Positions 1 to 12,206 are shown, counted from the first letter of the stretch. The stretch: DNA of 64,000 bases from Takakia lepidozioides (GCA_030704615.1 CM060732.1:2294001-2358000); one strand, 5' to 3'. Numbers and translations are program-made. The notes: generated by a model from the sequence alone, not told the origin.

Positions 1-1960
1 ATCAAGGACTACTCCAAAATTGCTGCACCATTGACACGACTCACATGGAAGGACAAACTTGTATGGGACGAGAAAGCTGACCAGACATTTGAAAGGCTGA
101 AGCATGCATTTATAACGGCCCCAATACTGGTACATGCAGACCCATCTAAACCATTATTTTTGGAAGCAGATGCATTGGACTTTGCACTTGACGCTATACT
201 CTCTCAATACGGTACTGATGGCCGACTTCACTCTGTTGGTTTTCGTTCTCGCAAATTTTTCGCTGCAGAGACTAATTATGAAATCCATGATAAAGAACTT
301 GTAGCGATCATCGATGTTTTTTAGGAGTGTCGTCATCTATTGGAGAGAGCTAAATATCAGGTCACTGTCTACACCGATCATAAAAACCTCGAACATTTTA
401 TGAGTGCTCGTGTTTTGAATCGACGTCAAACAAGATGAGATATGTTACTAGCAAGGTTTGATTTTGTGACATCTTCAAAGGAAACCCGATGTTCTTTCTC
501 GACGATCGTATCTTGCGCCGAAAAAAAGGGAGACAGCTTTCGACCAACAGAAATTCATTATCTTGAAACCAGCAAATCTCCAATTGAATATGTTATCTAT
601 GTCCACCTATGACGATGCAGAGATCATAAATAAGATTCAGGAAACACTGAAGAGCGACCAATTTGCTACGACACTACGAAGTCAACTAAATCGACCTCGA
701 GACAACCCACATGTTACAAACGACTTCGAATTCAAAGATGACTTACTTTCTTTCAAGGGACTTCTCTATGTACCTCCAGGACCTACACGACTGCGAATTT
801 TTCAAATATGTCATGATCTTCCGGCTGCAAGACATTTCGGCTTCAACAAAACAATGAAATTGATATCCAGGGACTATTGGTGGCCGCAAATGTAGAAACT
901 CGTGAAAGAATTTATAAAATTTTGCGACACGTGTGCTAAAGCGAAGGGACCACGATATCGATCTTACGGCCTTCTTCAACCATTACCCATTCCCAATGGT
1001 CCATGGTCGTCCGTGTCTATAGACTTTATTACGGACCTTCCAATTTCCAAGACCAACGATTCAATCCTTGTTATTGTAGATCGTTTTACAAAGATGACAC
1101 ATTTCATTCCATGTAATAAGACGGTTACCGGCGAGGAAATTGCAAGACTCTTCTTTAATACTATCTACCGCATTCATGGACTCCCGAAGGACGTCGTATC
1201 TGATCGAGGACCACAGTTCATATCAAATTTCTGGAGGGGATTATTTCACATATTGGATACTAAGATCAATCTCTCTACATCTAATCATCCCTAGACTGAT
1301 GGTCAAACCGAACGCATAAACCAGATTTTGGAGCAGTGTCTTCGCTGTACGATAAATTATCACCAAGATAATTGGACGGACTTTCTGTCATTGGTTGAGT
1401 TTGCCTACAACAACACTATACATTCTTCGACCAAGCAAACTCTATTTTTCTCATGGTTATCATCCTCGAGCAAACCCTTTCTACATGAAGACTGTTGGAA
1501 GCCCTGCTGCAGAAAACATTGCTACTCATCTTGCTACGATTCACAAGGAGCTTACATTCCACCTCGCAGAAGCTCAAAAACAATACAAGGAGTATGCAGA
1601 TCAACATCACCAACTCCAACCCCAGTTCAAGGTCGGAGATCGTGTGTGGCTTCTTCGACATGACATACAAACCTCGCGACCATCAATGAAGTTGGATTAT
1701 TAACGCCTGGGACCATTCAAAATTATTCGACAAATAAATCCGGTCAGTTTTCGGCTTGAACTCCCTACCACCTCCACCAATCGAAGTCAATCATGAAATC
1801 GAGTATGAAGTCGATGAAGTCCTAGACTCTCGTATCAAGTATAAACGTCTTGAGTATTTCGTACATTGGAAAGGCTACGACATCAGCGAACGAACGTGGG
1901 AACCTTCATCCAACCTTGTCAATGCATCTGACAAAGTCCAAGAGTTTCATCAATGATATC
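1..1960 (+). pseudogene. Ty3/gypsy chromovirus pol remnant (RNase H, integrase, chromodomain)
   Basis: This is the 3' part of a gypsy polyprotein; the window opens just after the reverse transcriptase core. In order one sees the RT/RNase H junction and RNase H (1-420, with SRKF.AAE.NYEIHDKEL and [11 protein letters not shown]), the integrase zinc-binding HHCC segment (about 780-940), the integrase core (1010-1330, with DFITDLP, SDRGPQF and TDGQTER), and a chromodomain (1800-1956, with YFVHWKGYD and TWEP). The family copies itself through RNA, and the chromodomain usually directs integration to heterochromatin. The frame is broken by in-frame stops near 322, 436, 892, 1292 and 1700 and by a frameshift near 1440-1500. 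It is therefore a dead copy. Assignment to chromodomain gypsy elements is secure; the subfamily is not determined. Confidence 0.9.
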
Positions 1961-2140
1961 CAGCTAAGCCCCGATCTACACGTCAATAAGACGTCACAAC
2001 GATGATGTCAGCCAAGTTAGCTTCAAGTTGAAGACTCCACATTCAGTGTATCTGATACACACTAAGGAGGGAGGTTCTCCAACTCTAAGCAAGTCCAAGA
2101 TTTTACCGCTCCTCGAGGAACTCGGCGCTAGAGAAAGGGG

Positions 2141-2789
2141 TGATGTCATGGACATAGCTCAGAGGAACTTACCAGGAATAAATATCAGAAGTTACCAAGT
2201 TACCATGTTATCGAAAGTTACTGTGATCTACCATGATCTACCATGATCTACCATGATTTACCATTAGTTACCAAGTTACCGGGAGTTTACCAAATTACCG
2301 AGAGTAACTTGGGAAACTGCTTAAGGAAGCTTTCTTTGGAGGAAACTTCTCCATCAAGATATCTTCTTTGTTTAAGGAAACTTCTCCATCAAGATACCTC
2401 ATTTGTTTAAGGAACTTCTCCATCAAGAAACCTCCTTTGGGGAAGCCTCTTAGGAAACCTCATAGTAACCAGTATATATAGGAGGCGAGACTGGACACTC
2501 TTCAGTCTCGCCAACACAAGTTCAAGCTACTCTTGTTTCCAGTCCCAGTACTCCAATCCAGCTTTCAGTACTCTAGTCCAGTTTCCAGTATCTAGTACTC
2601 CAGTCCAGTTTCCAGCATTCCAGTATCCAAGTCAAGTATCTTGTACTCTTATCCATTGTTATAAAGATCATCTTGATTCATGTATACCCATCATGCATTC
2701 GGCCACGCCGACCTTGACTTATTGTCTAGTCTTGTACCTCTAATCTGATCTCTTGTTTGTGTTCAGTCATACTCTCGTCCTTGACAACA
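2141..2789 (+). repeat. Probable 3' LTR of the first gypsy element
   Basis: A purine-rich tract GAGAAAGGGG (2131-2140) ends immediately before TGATGTCATGG, the expected polypurine tract and LTR start. A TATA-like run lies at about 2472-2480. It is followed by a leader rich in repeats of the form CCAGT(T/C)CCAGTA (2530-2640). The right edge is set at ...TTGACAACA because LTRs end in CA, but no second LTR is available to confirm it. Short repeats of GATCTACCAT lie at 2225-2262. Confidence 0.45.
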
Positions 2790-2805
2790 GTGACTCTTGA
2801 CTCCC

Positions 2806-3226
2806 TGTGACGAGTCGCGGTGAGTTTTGGCCCACCCACCATGGCCCCAATGGACCGTGGTGAGCCTCAAAACTCCCCATGACTTCCACCACAACAAGGC
2901 CTCAGCCCTATGGTGAGTCTTATGCCACCCCCACTACAACTCCCTATGCAACGACCATCCCCACTTGGAGCCCCCTACCGCAACTCGGCTTGCAGGGCTC
3001 CCCCTAGTGAGCGTCTCCGCCCTCTTGAGTATCTTCGACACTCAAGGGTGCTTTAGCTCCCCATTCCTACTGCCGCCACTGCCCCCCACCACAGGGGCAG
3101 CCCCTCTTCTGTCCTGACCTCATGTCCTCAAGGCAAGAGGCCGCAACAGCCGCTGCCCCCACCACGGGCAGCCCCTCTTGTGTCCCGATCCCCTGCCCTC
3201 AAGGCGAAGGGCCGCGACAGACACCC
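2806..3226 (+). repeat. Left arm of a large imperfect inverted repeat
   Basis: This GC-rich stretch recurs in inverted orientation at about 5664-6027. Shared blocks include GGCCCACCCACCA, GGACCGTGGTGAG, CACTCAAGGGTGCTT and GGGGCAGCCCCTCTT. Near its inner end a ~70-bp block beginning CCGC(A/G)ACAG is present twice (3050-3130 and 3140-3225). No protein-coding signal was recognised. The arms are judged by eye to be roughly 80% alike. Confidence 0.7.
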
Positions 3227-3860
3227 CTACCAACAATGAGTCGATGTCCTCATCGACTTGTTCCTATTTGTGGAAACTAATTTCGAAGTTGTGGTGTCCT
3301 ACAACAAGGAGTTTGTTTCCGTGCCATGGTGTCCCATGACAAAGAACCAAACTCTCACTTGACTCTTAGTCCCCACTAGCTAGTTCGGCCGACTTCCCCA
3401 AGTCACGGCTAAAGGTGAAGCTTCTCAAGCTCCACCCAGTGCACTCTTTTTGGCCTAATCCATGGCCAAATTGCATTACTGCAACAACTATTATTTGTGA
3501 CTGCTCATGATGTCGCTTTAGCACGTGAACTCCCAAAGAAGGCACAAGTTTATTTGTCCCTCAGATGGGAGTCATCCAATTTCGATACTGCACAAACACA
3601 CGACTTGTCCAATTTACCTCTCCCTATTTTTGTAAGCTAGCATGCATTCTAGATACTAGCCAACCATGCTATGCATCACCATTCCAAACAAAACATGAAA
3701 CACAACATTTGGAAACGGTTTCTCTTTAAAAACAAGATTTATACAACACAAGTCTTTGCAATCGGATTCCTGAGCTAGCTAAGGCGGACTAAATATGCAG
3801 TCCATCCCCCACCATCTAAGGCTGATCTCCCCATCAACGCTTCTTCCGCTTTTTAGGTCG

Positions 3861-4495
3861 TCATTCGAAAGCTGCCACGGCCTCGGGTGCGTTTCCCATT
3901 TTTGAGGCATGTACCCAAGTTGCCCCCACTTGATGGTAGCCTTTCCATTTCACGAGATATTCTGTTTCTCGGTTTTTGAACCTCATCGACTTAAGCACTG
4001 CCTCCACCTCGTACTCGGGTTCATTTTCATGATCCAATAGCACAGGTAGTGGACACAAAACTTGATGCTGAGTTGGACGCGCTTCATCTTTGAAGTACTG
4101 CTTCAAAAGCGAGACATGGAACATGGGGTATACTCTGCTTTCTGCCGGCAGCTCCAACTTGTAAACGTCCCCATTCATAACCCTCCGAATGCGAAAAGAT
4201 CCCGCATATGGAAGCACGAACTTCGGACTCACTTCCGGAGGTAGTCGAAAATGTTCAACCAGACCTCCATGCCTACTTCAAACTTGACCTCCCTCCGACT
4301 CGGATTTGTTTGCAATTCATAGCATTTTCTAGCTTTGGTGATGTTGTATTTTGCGAGCTCCAACAAACGCTTGCGTTCTTCCAACACCGCCATTGCTACT
4401 GGAACCTTCTCATCATCCTTTGCGGCCCCATCATTTGTCGCTTGGGCGGCCCAAGTCGTAGGCATTTTTTTCGTGATAGGTGTTCGCATCTCCAT
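3861..4495 (-). pseudogene. Ty3/gypsy integrase C-terminus and chromodomain remnant
   Basis: Read on the minus strand this segment gives the tail of a gypsy integrase: a helical stretch (4495-4240), then SPKFVLPYAGSFRIRRV and VYKLELP, then a chromodomain (about 4010-3870, with EYLVKWKGYHQVGATWV). A single-nucleotide frameshift near 4232 separates the two halves. Nothing of RT or RNase H was found beside it, so it is a truncated fragment. It belongs to a different chromovirus lineage from the element at 1-1960, judging by sequence. It lies between the two inverted-repeat arms, and whether it arrived with them is unknown. Confidence 0.85.
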
Positions 4496-4499
4496 GTAA

Positions 4500-5629
4500 G
4501 CACCTGGAGATTTCCATTATAGGGTTTGGTCCTTCGTTCAATTTGCAGAGCGAGGTTTTTCCCACATGGGTTTTCCATCCTTTGTGTATCGGATGCTTTA
4601 GATTTTTTCATAGTTTCTTTTAGTAACCGTTGGCCTTGTTTGAATTTTCAAACTTCAAGCTCGCGGGAGCTCGCTTCTCTGGCGGGGCCGGCTGGCTTCA
4701 CATATGTGGGGCCATGATTCCTTCCCTTCTTTTATTCCCCATTAAGGATGGACAAATACTAGGTAGAAAGGGATGACGTCGCGCTGGATGAACCTATTTT
4801 TGATTAAGCTATCTTGTTTTATTATAACAACTAGTTTATAGATCAAGTGGTTATCCTAATCAGCTGCTGATGTGTGAATCACATGGATTGTAATCTGGGC
4901 AGCCACTGTCATTCTTGATTAGCCTTTGGCACTTCTATTTAAACAAGGCCCTTGGGCCCTGAATAGCTGTGGATTTTGATCTCAACAGTATACAGCATGT
5001 GTTCTCAAGTGTGTGTGAATAAACGGAATGCACAGTGTGTTGGATGCTTGAAGTTGTTGAGTCCTTTAGCATAGATTCTGTGTTCTCAGCAAGTAGGCCC
5101 TACAGACTACATACCCCTATTTGAAGTTGTCCCAGTAGAGGAAATGGAATAAAACCCCAGCGGCGCCGGAATCTGGCTTCACATCCCTTTTCTTCCTAAA
5201 AGAAAAAGAAAAAAAGATATATGTTTCAGGAATCTTTGGTCACATGAATCGCATTTATCGCTGTAACTACATGAATCCATCATGCAAGATATCAATATAT
5301 ATGAAACGAGCAAGTAGAATGGTGTTGAAAGCGTTTGAAACCAACAAAAACTTTGAACACTGAAAAAGAAAAAGAAAACTATCAAAGGGTCTTATTAGTG
5401 AGTTGTCGCTCCCAGGTGTTTCCCTTTTCAAAATGAAAAAAATAAAATAAAATCATATGCAAAACACAAGTGGAGATGACTGGAACGTGGAGATTTTTCT
5501 TCATTCTTTCATGTTTGCTGCAACTGGTCACTTGTCAAGTTGTCATGCATAGGGAAAAGAAGAATCTAGGAAAAAAATTGTTTTTATTGCATGATCTGCT
5601 AGGTAAATGCGCAAAAATGGGGCTCTTAC
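4500..5629. other. Stretch without recognised genes
   Basis: No convincing coding region, RNA gene or complete mobile element was seen. The piece 4930-5100 looks like possible LTR or leader debris of the chromodomain remnant, but no partner copy was found. Confidence 0.4.
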
Positions 5630-5663
5630 CAGTGTTGGGCGGTTCTTGCCTTTTTTCAAGAAC

Positions 5664-6027
5664 CTCCGTGTCGCGGACCTTTGCCTTGAGGGCAGGGGGT
5701 CGGGACGAAGAGGGGCTGCCCCTGTGGTGGGGGCGGTGGCAGCAATAGGTACGGGGGGGGGGGGGGGGGGGGGGCTGAAGCACCCTTGAGTGCCCAAGGC
5801 ACTCAAGGAGGCAGAGACACTCACTAGGTGGAGCCCCGCACAAGGGGTTGCGGTGGGTGTGGCTCCACAAGGGGTGGTGGTAGCTTAGTGGGACTTAGTG
5901 GGGGTGGCATAGGACTCACCATGGGGCGGAGACCTTGTGGTGGGAGTTGTGGGGAGTCTTGGGACTCACCACGGTCCAATGGGGCCGTGGTGGGTGGGCC
6001 AAGACTCACTCCGACTCATCACCGGGA
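5664..6027 (-). repeat. Right arm of the large imperfect inverted repeat
   Basis: This is the inverted counterpart of 2806-3226. It carries a run of about 22 G residues at 5752-5774 that replaces a short C-rich segment of the other arm. The reading frames across it are low-complexity Gly/Pro and are not considered genes. Confidence 0.7.
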
Positions 6028-6394
6028 ATCGAGGGTCTTCGTGGTGGTTCGCCATAAAATGGCATGGTTGTTTGTGAAACCCCCGCGGACAGTCACAGAA
6101 GTAAATAACCATTGAACGTTCAATAACCCATTGGTGACCAAAAACTAGTGAGTAAGCGAGCGAGCCGGAAAGCGACCAAGGAGTGGGGAGCTATTCCGGA
6201 CTGCCATCTACCAAAGGGAATTTCCACTAGGCCCAAATTGGTGGAGGGTCTGTTGGGGGAAGAAAGGGGGACCGTTATGTCCCGGTGAGCAGCCGAAGCT
6301 CCGAGTTGGCCTGACGGCCAGGTTGGGAGTTAGGCGCGCGCATCAAAACGAGTAACTATGACTTGAAGGGGAACTTAGCGAAGTGAGGTGCGCG

Positions 6395-7130
6395 ACACTC
6401 CGGTTCCGGTTCTAGGGTAGGGTTTAAATTACGGTTCTGGTTCCGGGGCGGTTATTTGGGATGAAAAAAAGGCGGTTCCGGTTCCGTTCCGGCTCTTGAA
6501 CATTAGGACGGTTTCGGTTCCGATTATTTGCTGGAAAAAGTTGCCGGTTCCGGTTAAGGGTCCAGTTATATTATTAAATTATTAAAGAGAATTAAAAACC
6601 AATTTTCCTCTGGAAAGTTAATGTCCTAATGGTCAAAGAAATGTTAGTATGTTTTCCTACAAAATAGACATTTGCTTGTGGCAATGGCTGGTGGGCCAGA
6701 GTCCCTGCCCGGTAAAAACTATGAACTACGGATAAAGATATAGTTTCTAGGGAATTTACAGAGCCTACTGCTCAACACGCAGCCCATCAAGGTGCCAATG
6801 GACAATGGACAGCTGAAGGCACATGTTCAAGGATTGAACCCATGACCACCTAGGCAAGGCACAAATACCCAACCAGCAGCAGCACGGCCGACTTGATGGG
6901 GCTGGCGGCTGGCTGGCGGGTCTACATTAGGGACAAACACATAACTGCACGAACAGGAACCTACCCGCCTCCTTGCTCCCGGTTCCGGTCAGTGGTGGTT
7001 CCTGACTCCACTAGTAACCGCCGGTTCCGGTTCCATCAAAGCCAAAATCTGGGACCGGTTCCGGTTCCGGGTCTCCCAACTGGTTCCGGTTCCGGTTAGG
7101 TTCTTAATAACCAGAACCTGACCCGCCGGT
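6395..7130. repeat. Degenerate GGTTCC / CCGGTT hexamer-like repeats
   Basis: Clusters of CGGTTCCGGTTCCGG and close variants occur at 6400-6570 and again at 6975-7130. The middle (6600-6900) is ordinary sequence. Similar AACCGG-rich sequence fills the hAT element at 61918-62706, so the repeats appear to belong to that transposon family. Confidence 0.75.
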
Positions 7131-8982
7131 AAACCAGGGTCAGTCCGGTTAACCGCCCAACACTGCTCTCTACTCGTTGCTATTCCTTGAATTGAGAAAT
7201 AGACCTAGGTAGCATGTGGAAATTAACCCCTAATGGACGAGGCTGTTTTTGGTGGGCCCACTCCAAAACAGCACATACCCTCACGGATGAGGGTATATCT
7301 CCCAGCTAAGAAACATCCACAGGGATGAACCGTATGAAAAGGACGCTACCTACCTCATGCACCTGCTGTAAGACTTTCAGCCCATTTCACTGTGTCATTA
7401 GGAAGATTATAACAAAATGGTAAGCTCTAAATCTGTAGTGTATTCCAATTTTAGAGGGAAAAATTGGTTTGACCAGGCAGTTGGACCAAAAAAAAAAAAT
7501 TCCTTGCAAGACCCCAACCACATTCCAATTCTCAAGCACCTAAAGCAACTTGCCCCAAATTTGCAAAGCAGAATTCCAAAATCTGCATAGGGTTCCTTTG
7601 TATGGGAAAACAGGGGGGTCAAAAAGCACTATTTGCTTCAATTGACCTGTAATTCAGCCATAGGCATCAAAATTTTCATTGGAACCAGAATTCCAACGGT
7701 GGAATTGTTCCTCCTATGATTTCCTACTACCTCCAAGAAGAATTTCTGAATTCTAACCAAAATGCAGGCAGAGATTTCTAAGTAGGTGTATTTCTACTTG
7801 AATCCCAGCTCAGGCCATGTATTGCCTGAGCCGGTAGACAATTCCGGCTACAGAAAGGGGGCTACGTCACCGATAAACACAGAAAACTTGGGGGACCCCA
7901 AAATCGACACCCAAAAAAGGGCCCGGGAACGCCTGACGTTTCGGCGTTCCACCCGACAGGCAACTGAAAAACTAACAACTACCAACCGTCACGAATGTGG
8001 CCCATCTGTGTTCAAGCTCCCCGTGAGCTCATGCTTTTCCTTTGAATGTAGCGAACCCAAACCACACACCACCCCGAAGACATGATCCACGAACTGGGGG
8101 GGAGTTGAACCCCCCGATCTGCCCAGTGTGCAGACAGTCGCATGACTGCTCCCCACCCCCCCCACCCCCCCCCCCCCCCCCAAAAAAACTGTGAAACCAC
8201 CCAAACACAACGCACACACACCAACACTGAAGGACCCCCATCACCTCCACAGCCCCTTAAGCAGCAGCAGCAGCAGCCCCATCACCCAGCCCACAGCAAG
8301 CAACAGACCCCCATGACTCCCCCATTCCCAAAACTGCCCATCAACCAGCAGCAGCATGACCCCCACACCCCTCCACTGCCATTGAACCGTCACCACCAGC
8401 CCCCCATGACCCCCACTGCCCATCAACCAGCATGGACACACACAACCCCCCAACCTGAGAAGAACCCATACCCACCACAGATCAGAGATACCCACTATGC
8501 GATGCAAAGGTGCCTCAGAGGGCCCACAAATAATAGGCTGCATCCCTGCCTCTTCATTGGCATGTCCTCCATTCAAGCTTTCAGGTTTTGTGGAAGGTGT
8601 TGAGTTCCACTGCCCCATTTGGAGCCAATATTAACACAATACTCCAATTAGTTTCTTAGCCAGGTGGCATCCTTCAAGCTCAGGCATCGCATATTGAACT
8701 ATCTTGCTGGAAGCCCACATGATTTGCGTCCTGTCAAGAAGCCATGCATAAAATTTTCCATCAGAGCCTTACGTGCAAATGTTGTATATTTGAGAATCCA
8801 ACAACAAAGCTTAGTTGGGAGAGATGGTGCATTAAGGTTTGTAACATAATCGAGCCCCACGCATACACGCCATCCACAGCCTCCAGCATACTTGCATGCA
8901 GTCCCACACCCTAGTGAACCCCCACCCACACAAACATATGCACACACAAAGAAATAAGACAGTGCAACAAGCTAGAATTCAG

Positions 8983-10929
8983 TCACCTCAAGGCATGCCG
9001 GTGTGCCTCATTCCAACACCGCCCAAGGCACAAGTGGTTGCCATCGCAGCCAGGGCAGTAATGGTGAGTACGAACATGGCACATGACACACACTCGCCGC
9101 CGTGTGGGGCACTGATGCACAAACGTGCATTCTGAATCCCTCGTGGTGTCAATGTTGTCAGTGCAGCAACCCCCTGTCAAACCATATGCCACAGCCAGAT
9201 TGAATTGTAGATGGGTCATGGCCCGACGCCCCCTCATTCTCTCCATTGCAGAATGCAAGATATACACATTCACTAGCATGGTATCCATAAGAAAAAAAAA
9301 CAGATGATGCCACCACTTCTTTGTGCGCAGCTGCAAGTTGTACGCACCCCTAAGCTGGTCCTGCACATCCACCCCTCGCATGTACGTTTGGTATTGCACA
9401 TGTGCAGGTACGGATGGCACATGCACTCTCTGGTTTCCCACAAAACGGCGTACAGTCACAGGAGGGGAAGGGCTGCAAGCTGGCCTAGCTGCAGATGATA
9501 GTAACAATACATCCTTCTTATCCCACCACAACACAACAGCCACCTCCCTGGACTCATGCATCCTGTACCATGACTGCCCTTGCTTGGCAGTCTTGGATTT
9601 TTTCATTTTCAGCAAAGAGGGAGGGAGACCCTATCTGTTCACTTTTACCGTGCCAGTGGCCCAAGTGCCAAGTTTGGCCATGTCATATAGAAGCTGGACC
9701 CCTGTAAAGTAATTATCAGTCACAATGACATGCCCCAAACCATGCAGCCCGTCGGCCAGCCGGGTGACCACATCATAACCTTCTCCCTTCCTACTTTTCT
9801 GCCTCTCGCCATTTGGCCCTCCTGCATTCTTACCAACATACACTGAAAAGTCGTAGACATATGAAGTCTCCGAGTCAGCCAAGGCCCACACCTTGATGCA
9901 CCATTTGCATGGTTTCTTAGGCATATACATCCTAATTGGGGAGTACTTCCCCTTGTAACGAATCATCACCTCGTCAACAGTCACCATTTTGTTCAGATTC
10001 CAGAGACTTTTACACCTATCCACAATCTCCTCACACACCCACCTAACCTTTCCGAGCTTATCATAATTTCGACTCTTACGATCTACCACCAACGTGGCGT
10101 TGTCAACAAGATGCAAACAACGGAGTATGGCCTCATACCTATCTCGAGTCATCACTTTGCGGATGACAGGACAAGCGAAGAATGTCTCCGAGTGTTTCCA
10201 GTAAAATCGTGTTCGGGGCAACTTCTTCATGCCCATGAAGACACAGACTCCAATCCAAACCCTGAGCTCAGGAACAGTGAGCTCTTTCCACCGAGGCCCC
10301 CCACGAGTGCCCGTACCAAAAGGTTCAGCAGCATAACGATTGGACTCCCTACATATTCGCCCAAGCACTTGTCGCCTCCAAAACAAACCAAAAAACCAAA
10401 TCGGATGTGAGCTCTTCATCTCAGGCAGGCAGGGACCACGTTGAGGGCCAAAAAATGCAGCTCTATCACTCACAAAGTCAGAGCCTGCGTTGGTTTCCCA
10501 CGTCTTCGCCTTGAACATCTCCACAAAATCGGCCAAGATTTCCTCATCACACTCCATAACAACCACCTCGTTTTCCCAGTCTGCTTCGTCAGCAGAGTCG
10601 CCCATGTACCCATCGTCACCCTCAAAATCCTCGTCCATGTCGGATGAGGCCTCATCGTGGCCCAAAACAAGATTAGAAGACCCCTCACCAAAACGAACCA
10701 GTGCACGAGTGTTGGAATGCATGTCCCCCAAAGCAGCCCGACCGATGGCAAGCATGCTCCAAGCACCCAGAGGCCCACCAACACATCCCACAACACCCGA
10801 ATTCACCACTCCCTTATTTTTTTTCCTCACCACACCTTTGGGAGGTGCTGTCACACTTGCAGGAACCGACCTCTTTGCACGAGCCAACTCCTTCAGACGC
10901 CTGACTGTCGGCATCGGGTCAGACATCAT
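8983..10929 (-). pseudogene. piggyBac-type DDD transposase with one in-frame stop
   Basis: Cut-and-paste transposase acting on the piggyBac ends around it. Read from the ATG at 10929, an acidic N-terminal region (residues about 90-140) precedes the catalytic core. The three family aspartates are visible: TVDEVMIRYKG (D319), VIVTDNYFTG (D405) and MRGVDVQDQL (about residue 521). A cysteine/histidine-rich tail of the C-terminal zinc-finger type ends the protein (from CTFVHQCP through CHVRTHHYCPGC). A TAG at 9631-9633, exactly in frame, interrupts codon 433; downstream coding continues without a shift to 8983. All other sequence is open, so inactivation looks recent, or the stop is read through or removed by splicing. 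An upstream minus-strand frame at 10971-11252 may be an additional N-terminal exon. Confidence 0.9.
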
Positions 10930-10970
10930 CTCTCAAAACAGAATTCACAGCGTCACTGAACCCCTCCTTA

Positions 10971-11252
10971 TCACCTTCCTCTCTTCTCTCTCTCCAACCA
11001 AGAACTAGAGCCACCTGACAGAAAGCGAAAATTGTGAGGACGAGGGTGGCGAGGCCAACGATTGGCGAACGACGGTGGAGGCAAACTACAGAGGAAGGCA
11101 GGAGACAGACACCCCAATATTGCCTTGCACTGCTCGGGAGTGCAGTGCTGCTCCTCAAGCGCCCACTCCCTTATAACCTTCGCGACAGCTGCAAGCTCGG
11201 GTGGGGGCGACGGTGGCTCAGGCACAGAAGCGTCATTCCTCTTTGGTGCCAT
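10971..11252 (-). CDS. Possible 5' exon of the piggyBac transposase
   Basis: A 93-codon minus-strand frame opens with ATG (MAPKRNDASVPEPPSPPP) and lies just upstream of the transposase frame inside the same element. Its first 60 residues look like coding sequence (VAKVIREWALEEQHCTPEQ). It may be joined by splicing to the exon ending at 8983, because a plausible acceptor precedes the ATG at 10929. No homolog is recognised, and the exon call is an inference from position and composition. Confidence 0.35.
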   Translation of the reverse strand: MAPKRNDASVPEPPSPPPELAAVAKVIREWALEEQHCTPEQCKAILGCLSPAFLCSLPPPSFANRWPRHPRPHNFRFLSGGSSSWLEREKRGR

Positions 11253-12206
11253 ACGAATCCGTGAGACCGACAGAAATCACATGAAATGAATGCAAGCCCT
11301 CACGATGAATCAATGCAGATGGCCCATCTTCCCCAAGCACAGGAAGGAATGATGTACCGCGGCGAATTTCGCAAACTCTCCAAAACCAGCTGCAAAATGA
11401 AACCCCAACACACCACGCTCCCCTACAACCATCCCCTACCACACAAAACACAGAGCCCAAATGCATAAAAGCATTTCACAAAACGACATGCAAGAAAAAA
11501 TGACAACTTGCATTACAATGAAAATTCGGCAGGGCACAAGAATCTAAACGCCAAACACTCAGCCCTAACAGCTGCGTAAATGCAATCACACCCCGAGCTC
11601 TAATGTCTAGAACACACAGCAGGAAACGGAATAGCTCCCGAAGCTTCGAGCCTGGGAGAGGTAAGTCGCCATGACCCGAAAATGAAGCCCAGAAATACAC
11701 CCCCTACGAAGCGAATGCGGGCGATCCACGGAAGATCAAGCAAAACATGCACACAAAAGCGCCAAGGAAATGCGAGAGGGGCCACGATTTGCAAGCTCCA
11801 GGAACCCAGACTCTGTGCGCGCGAAGAGAGAGCTCGTTCCACGCTGCCGCCACCCATCACTGGCCACAGGGTGGCATCCCATGTCCGCACGGGCAGACAT
11901 GCCAACCCTGCATGCACCTGATCGCTGGCATCGGGCCACCGATGCCCATTTTGCTTGCCACGTGGCTAGGTCAAAGCCTGTGGAGGACCAGAAACCATTG
12001 GATTTTGGGTGCTCATCATCACTTCAAAAAATCCTGACGACGCCGGATTTGTCCAATTAGGGTGCAATAAATTCTGTCCGGCGCAGAATCTCAAAGGCTA
12101 TAACTTTCGTTGAGGGCCATCTTCATCCAGATTCATCCAAGGGGCCCACTGACGGTCGAAATATCCAATCGACCCGAATCAGGTCCACTCGTCCATTAGG
12201 GGTTAA

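Larger units (their letters stand above)
5630..7165. mobile_element. hAT-like non-autonomous element (candidate)
   Basis: The left end CAGTGTTGGGCGGTT (5630-5644) is matched by its exact reverse complement at 7151-7165. CAGTG termini are typical of hAT transposons. No transposase is present. The flanking 8-mers, GCTCTTAC and CTCTCTAC, do not form a clean duplication, so the copy is old or rearranged. It contains one arm of the large inverted repeat (5664-6027) and a GGTTCC-type repeat tract. A second element with closely similar termini and a perfect target duplication occurs at 61918-62706, which supports the family call. Confidence 0.6.
7227..12202 (-). mobile_element. piggyBac transposon, nearly complete
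   Basis: The 4,976-bp element has perfect 15-bp terminal inverted repeats, CCCCTAATGGACGAG at 7227-7241 and its complement at 12188-12202. Both ends are flanked by TTAA (7223-7226 and 12203-12206), the diagnostic piggyBac target. The CCC start also fits the family. The minus-strand transposase at 8983-10929 has one in-frame stop. The right end lies about 0.5 kb upstream of the CDC27 start codon. The segment 7245-8980 has no recognised gene and includes a poly-C tract at 8150-8182. Confidence 0.95.

Noticed and set aside
5607-6115. Gly/Pro-rich frames around the poly-G tract
   Set aside because: Both strands are open because of composition; the region is an inverted-repeat arm.
5622-7173. 8-bp duplication around the first hAT-like element
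   Set aside because: GCTCTTAC and CTCTCTAC share only part of their sequence and would need two indels to match, so no duplication is claimed.
8090-8150. tRNA-like sequence on the minus strand (GGGGGGTTCAACTCCCCCC)
   Set aside because: A T-arm-like hairpin is present, but the anticodon loop lacks U33 and there is no convincing acceptor stem. It may be a tRNA-derived remnant, which is not enough for a tRNA call.
8142-8618. Reading frames of 125-153 codons on both strands inside the piggyBac element
   Set aside because: Low-complexity Pro/Gln/Thr on one strand and Gly/Leu/Trp on the other, produced by C-rich sequence; no domain.
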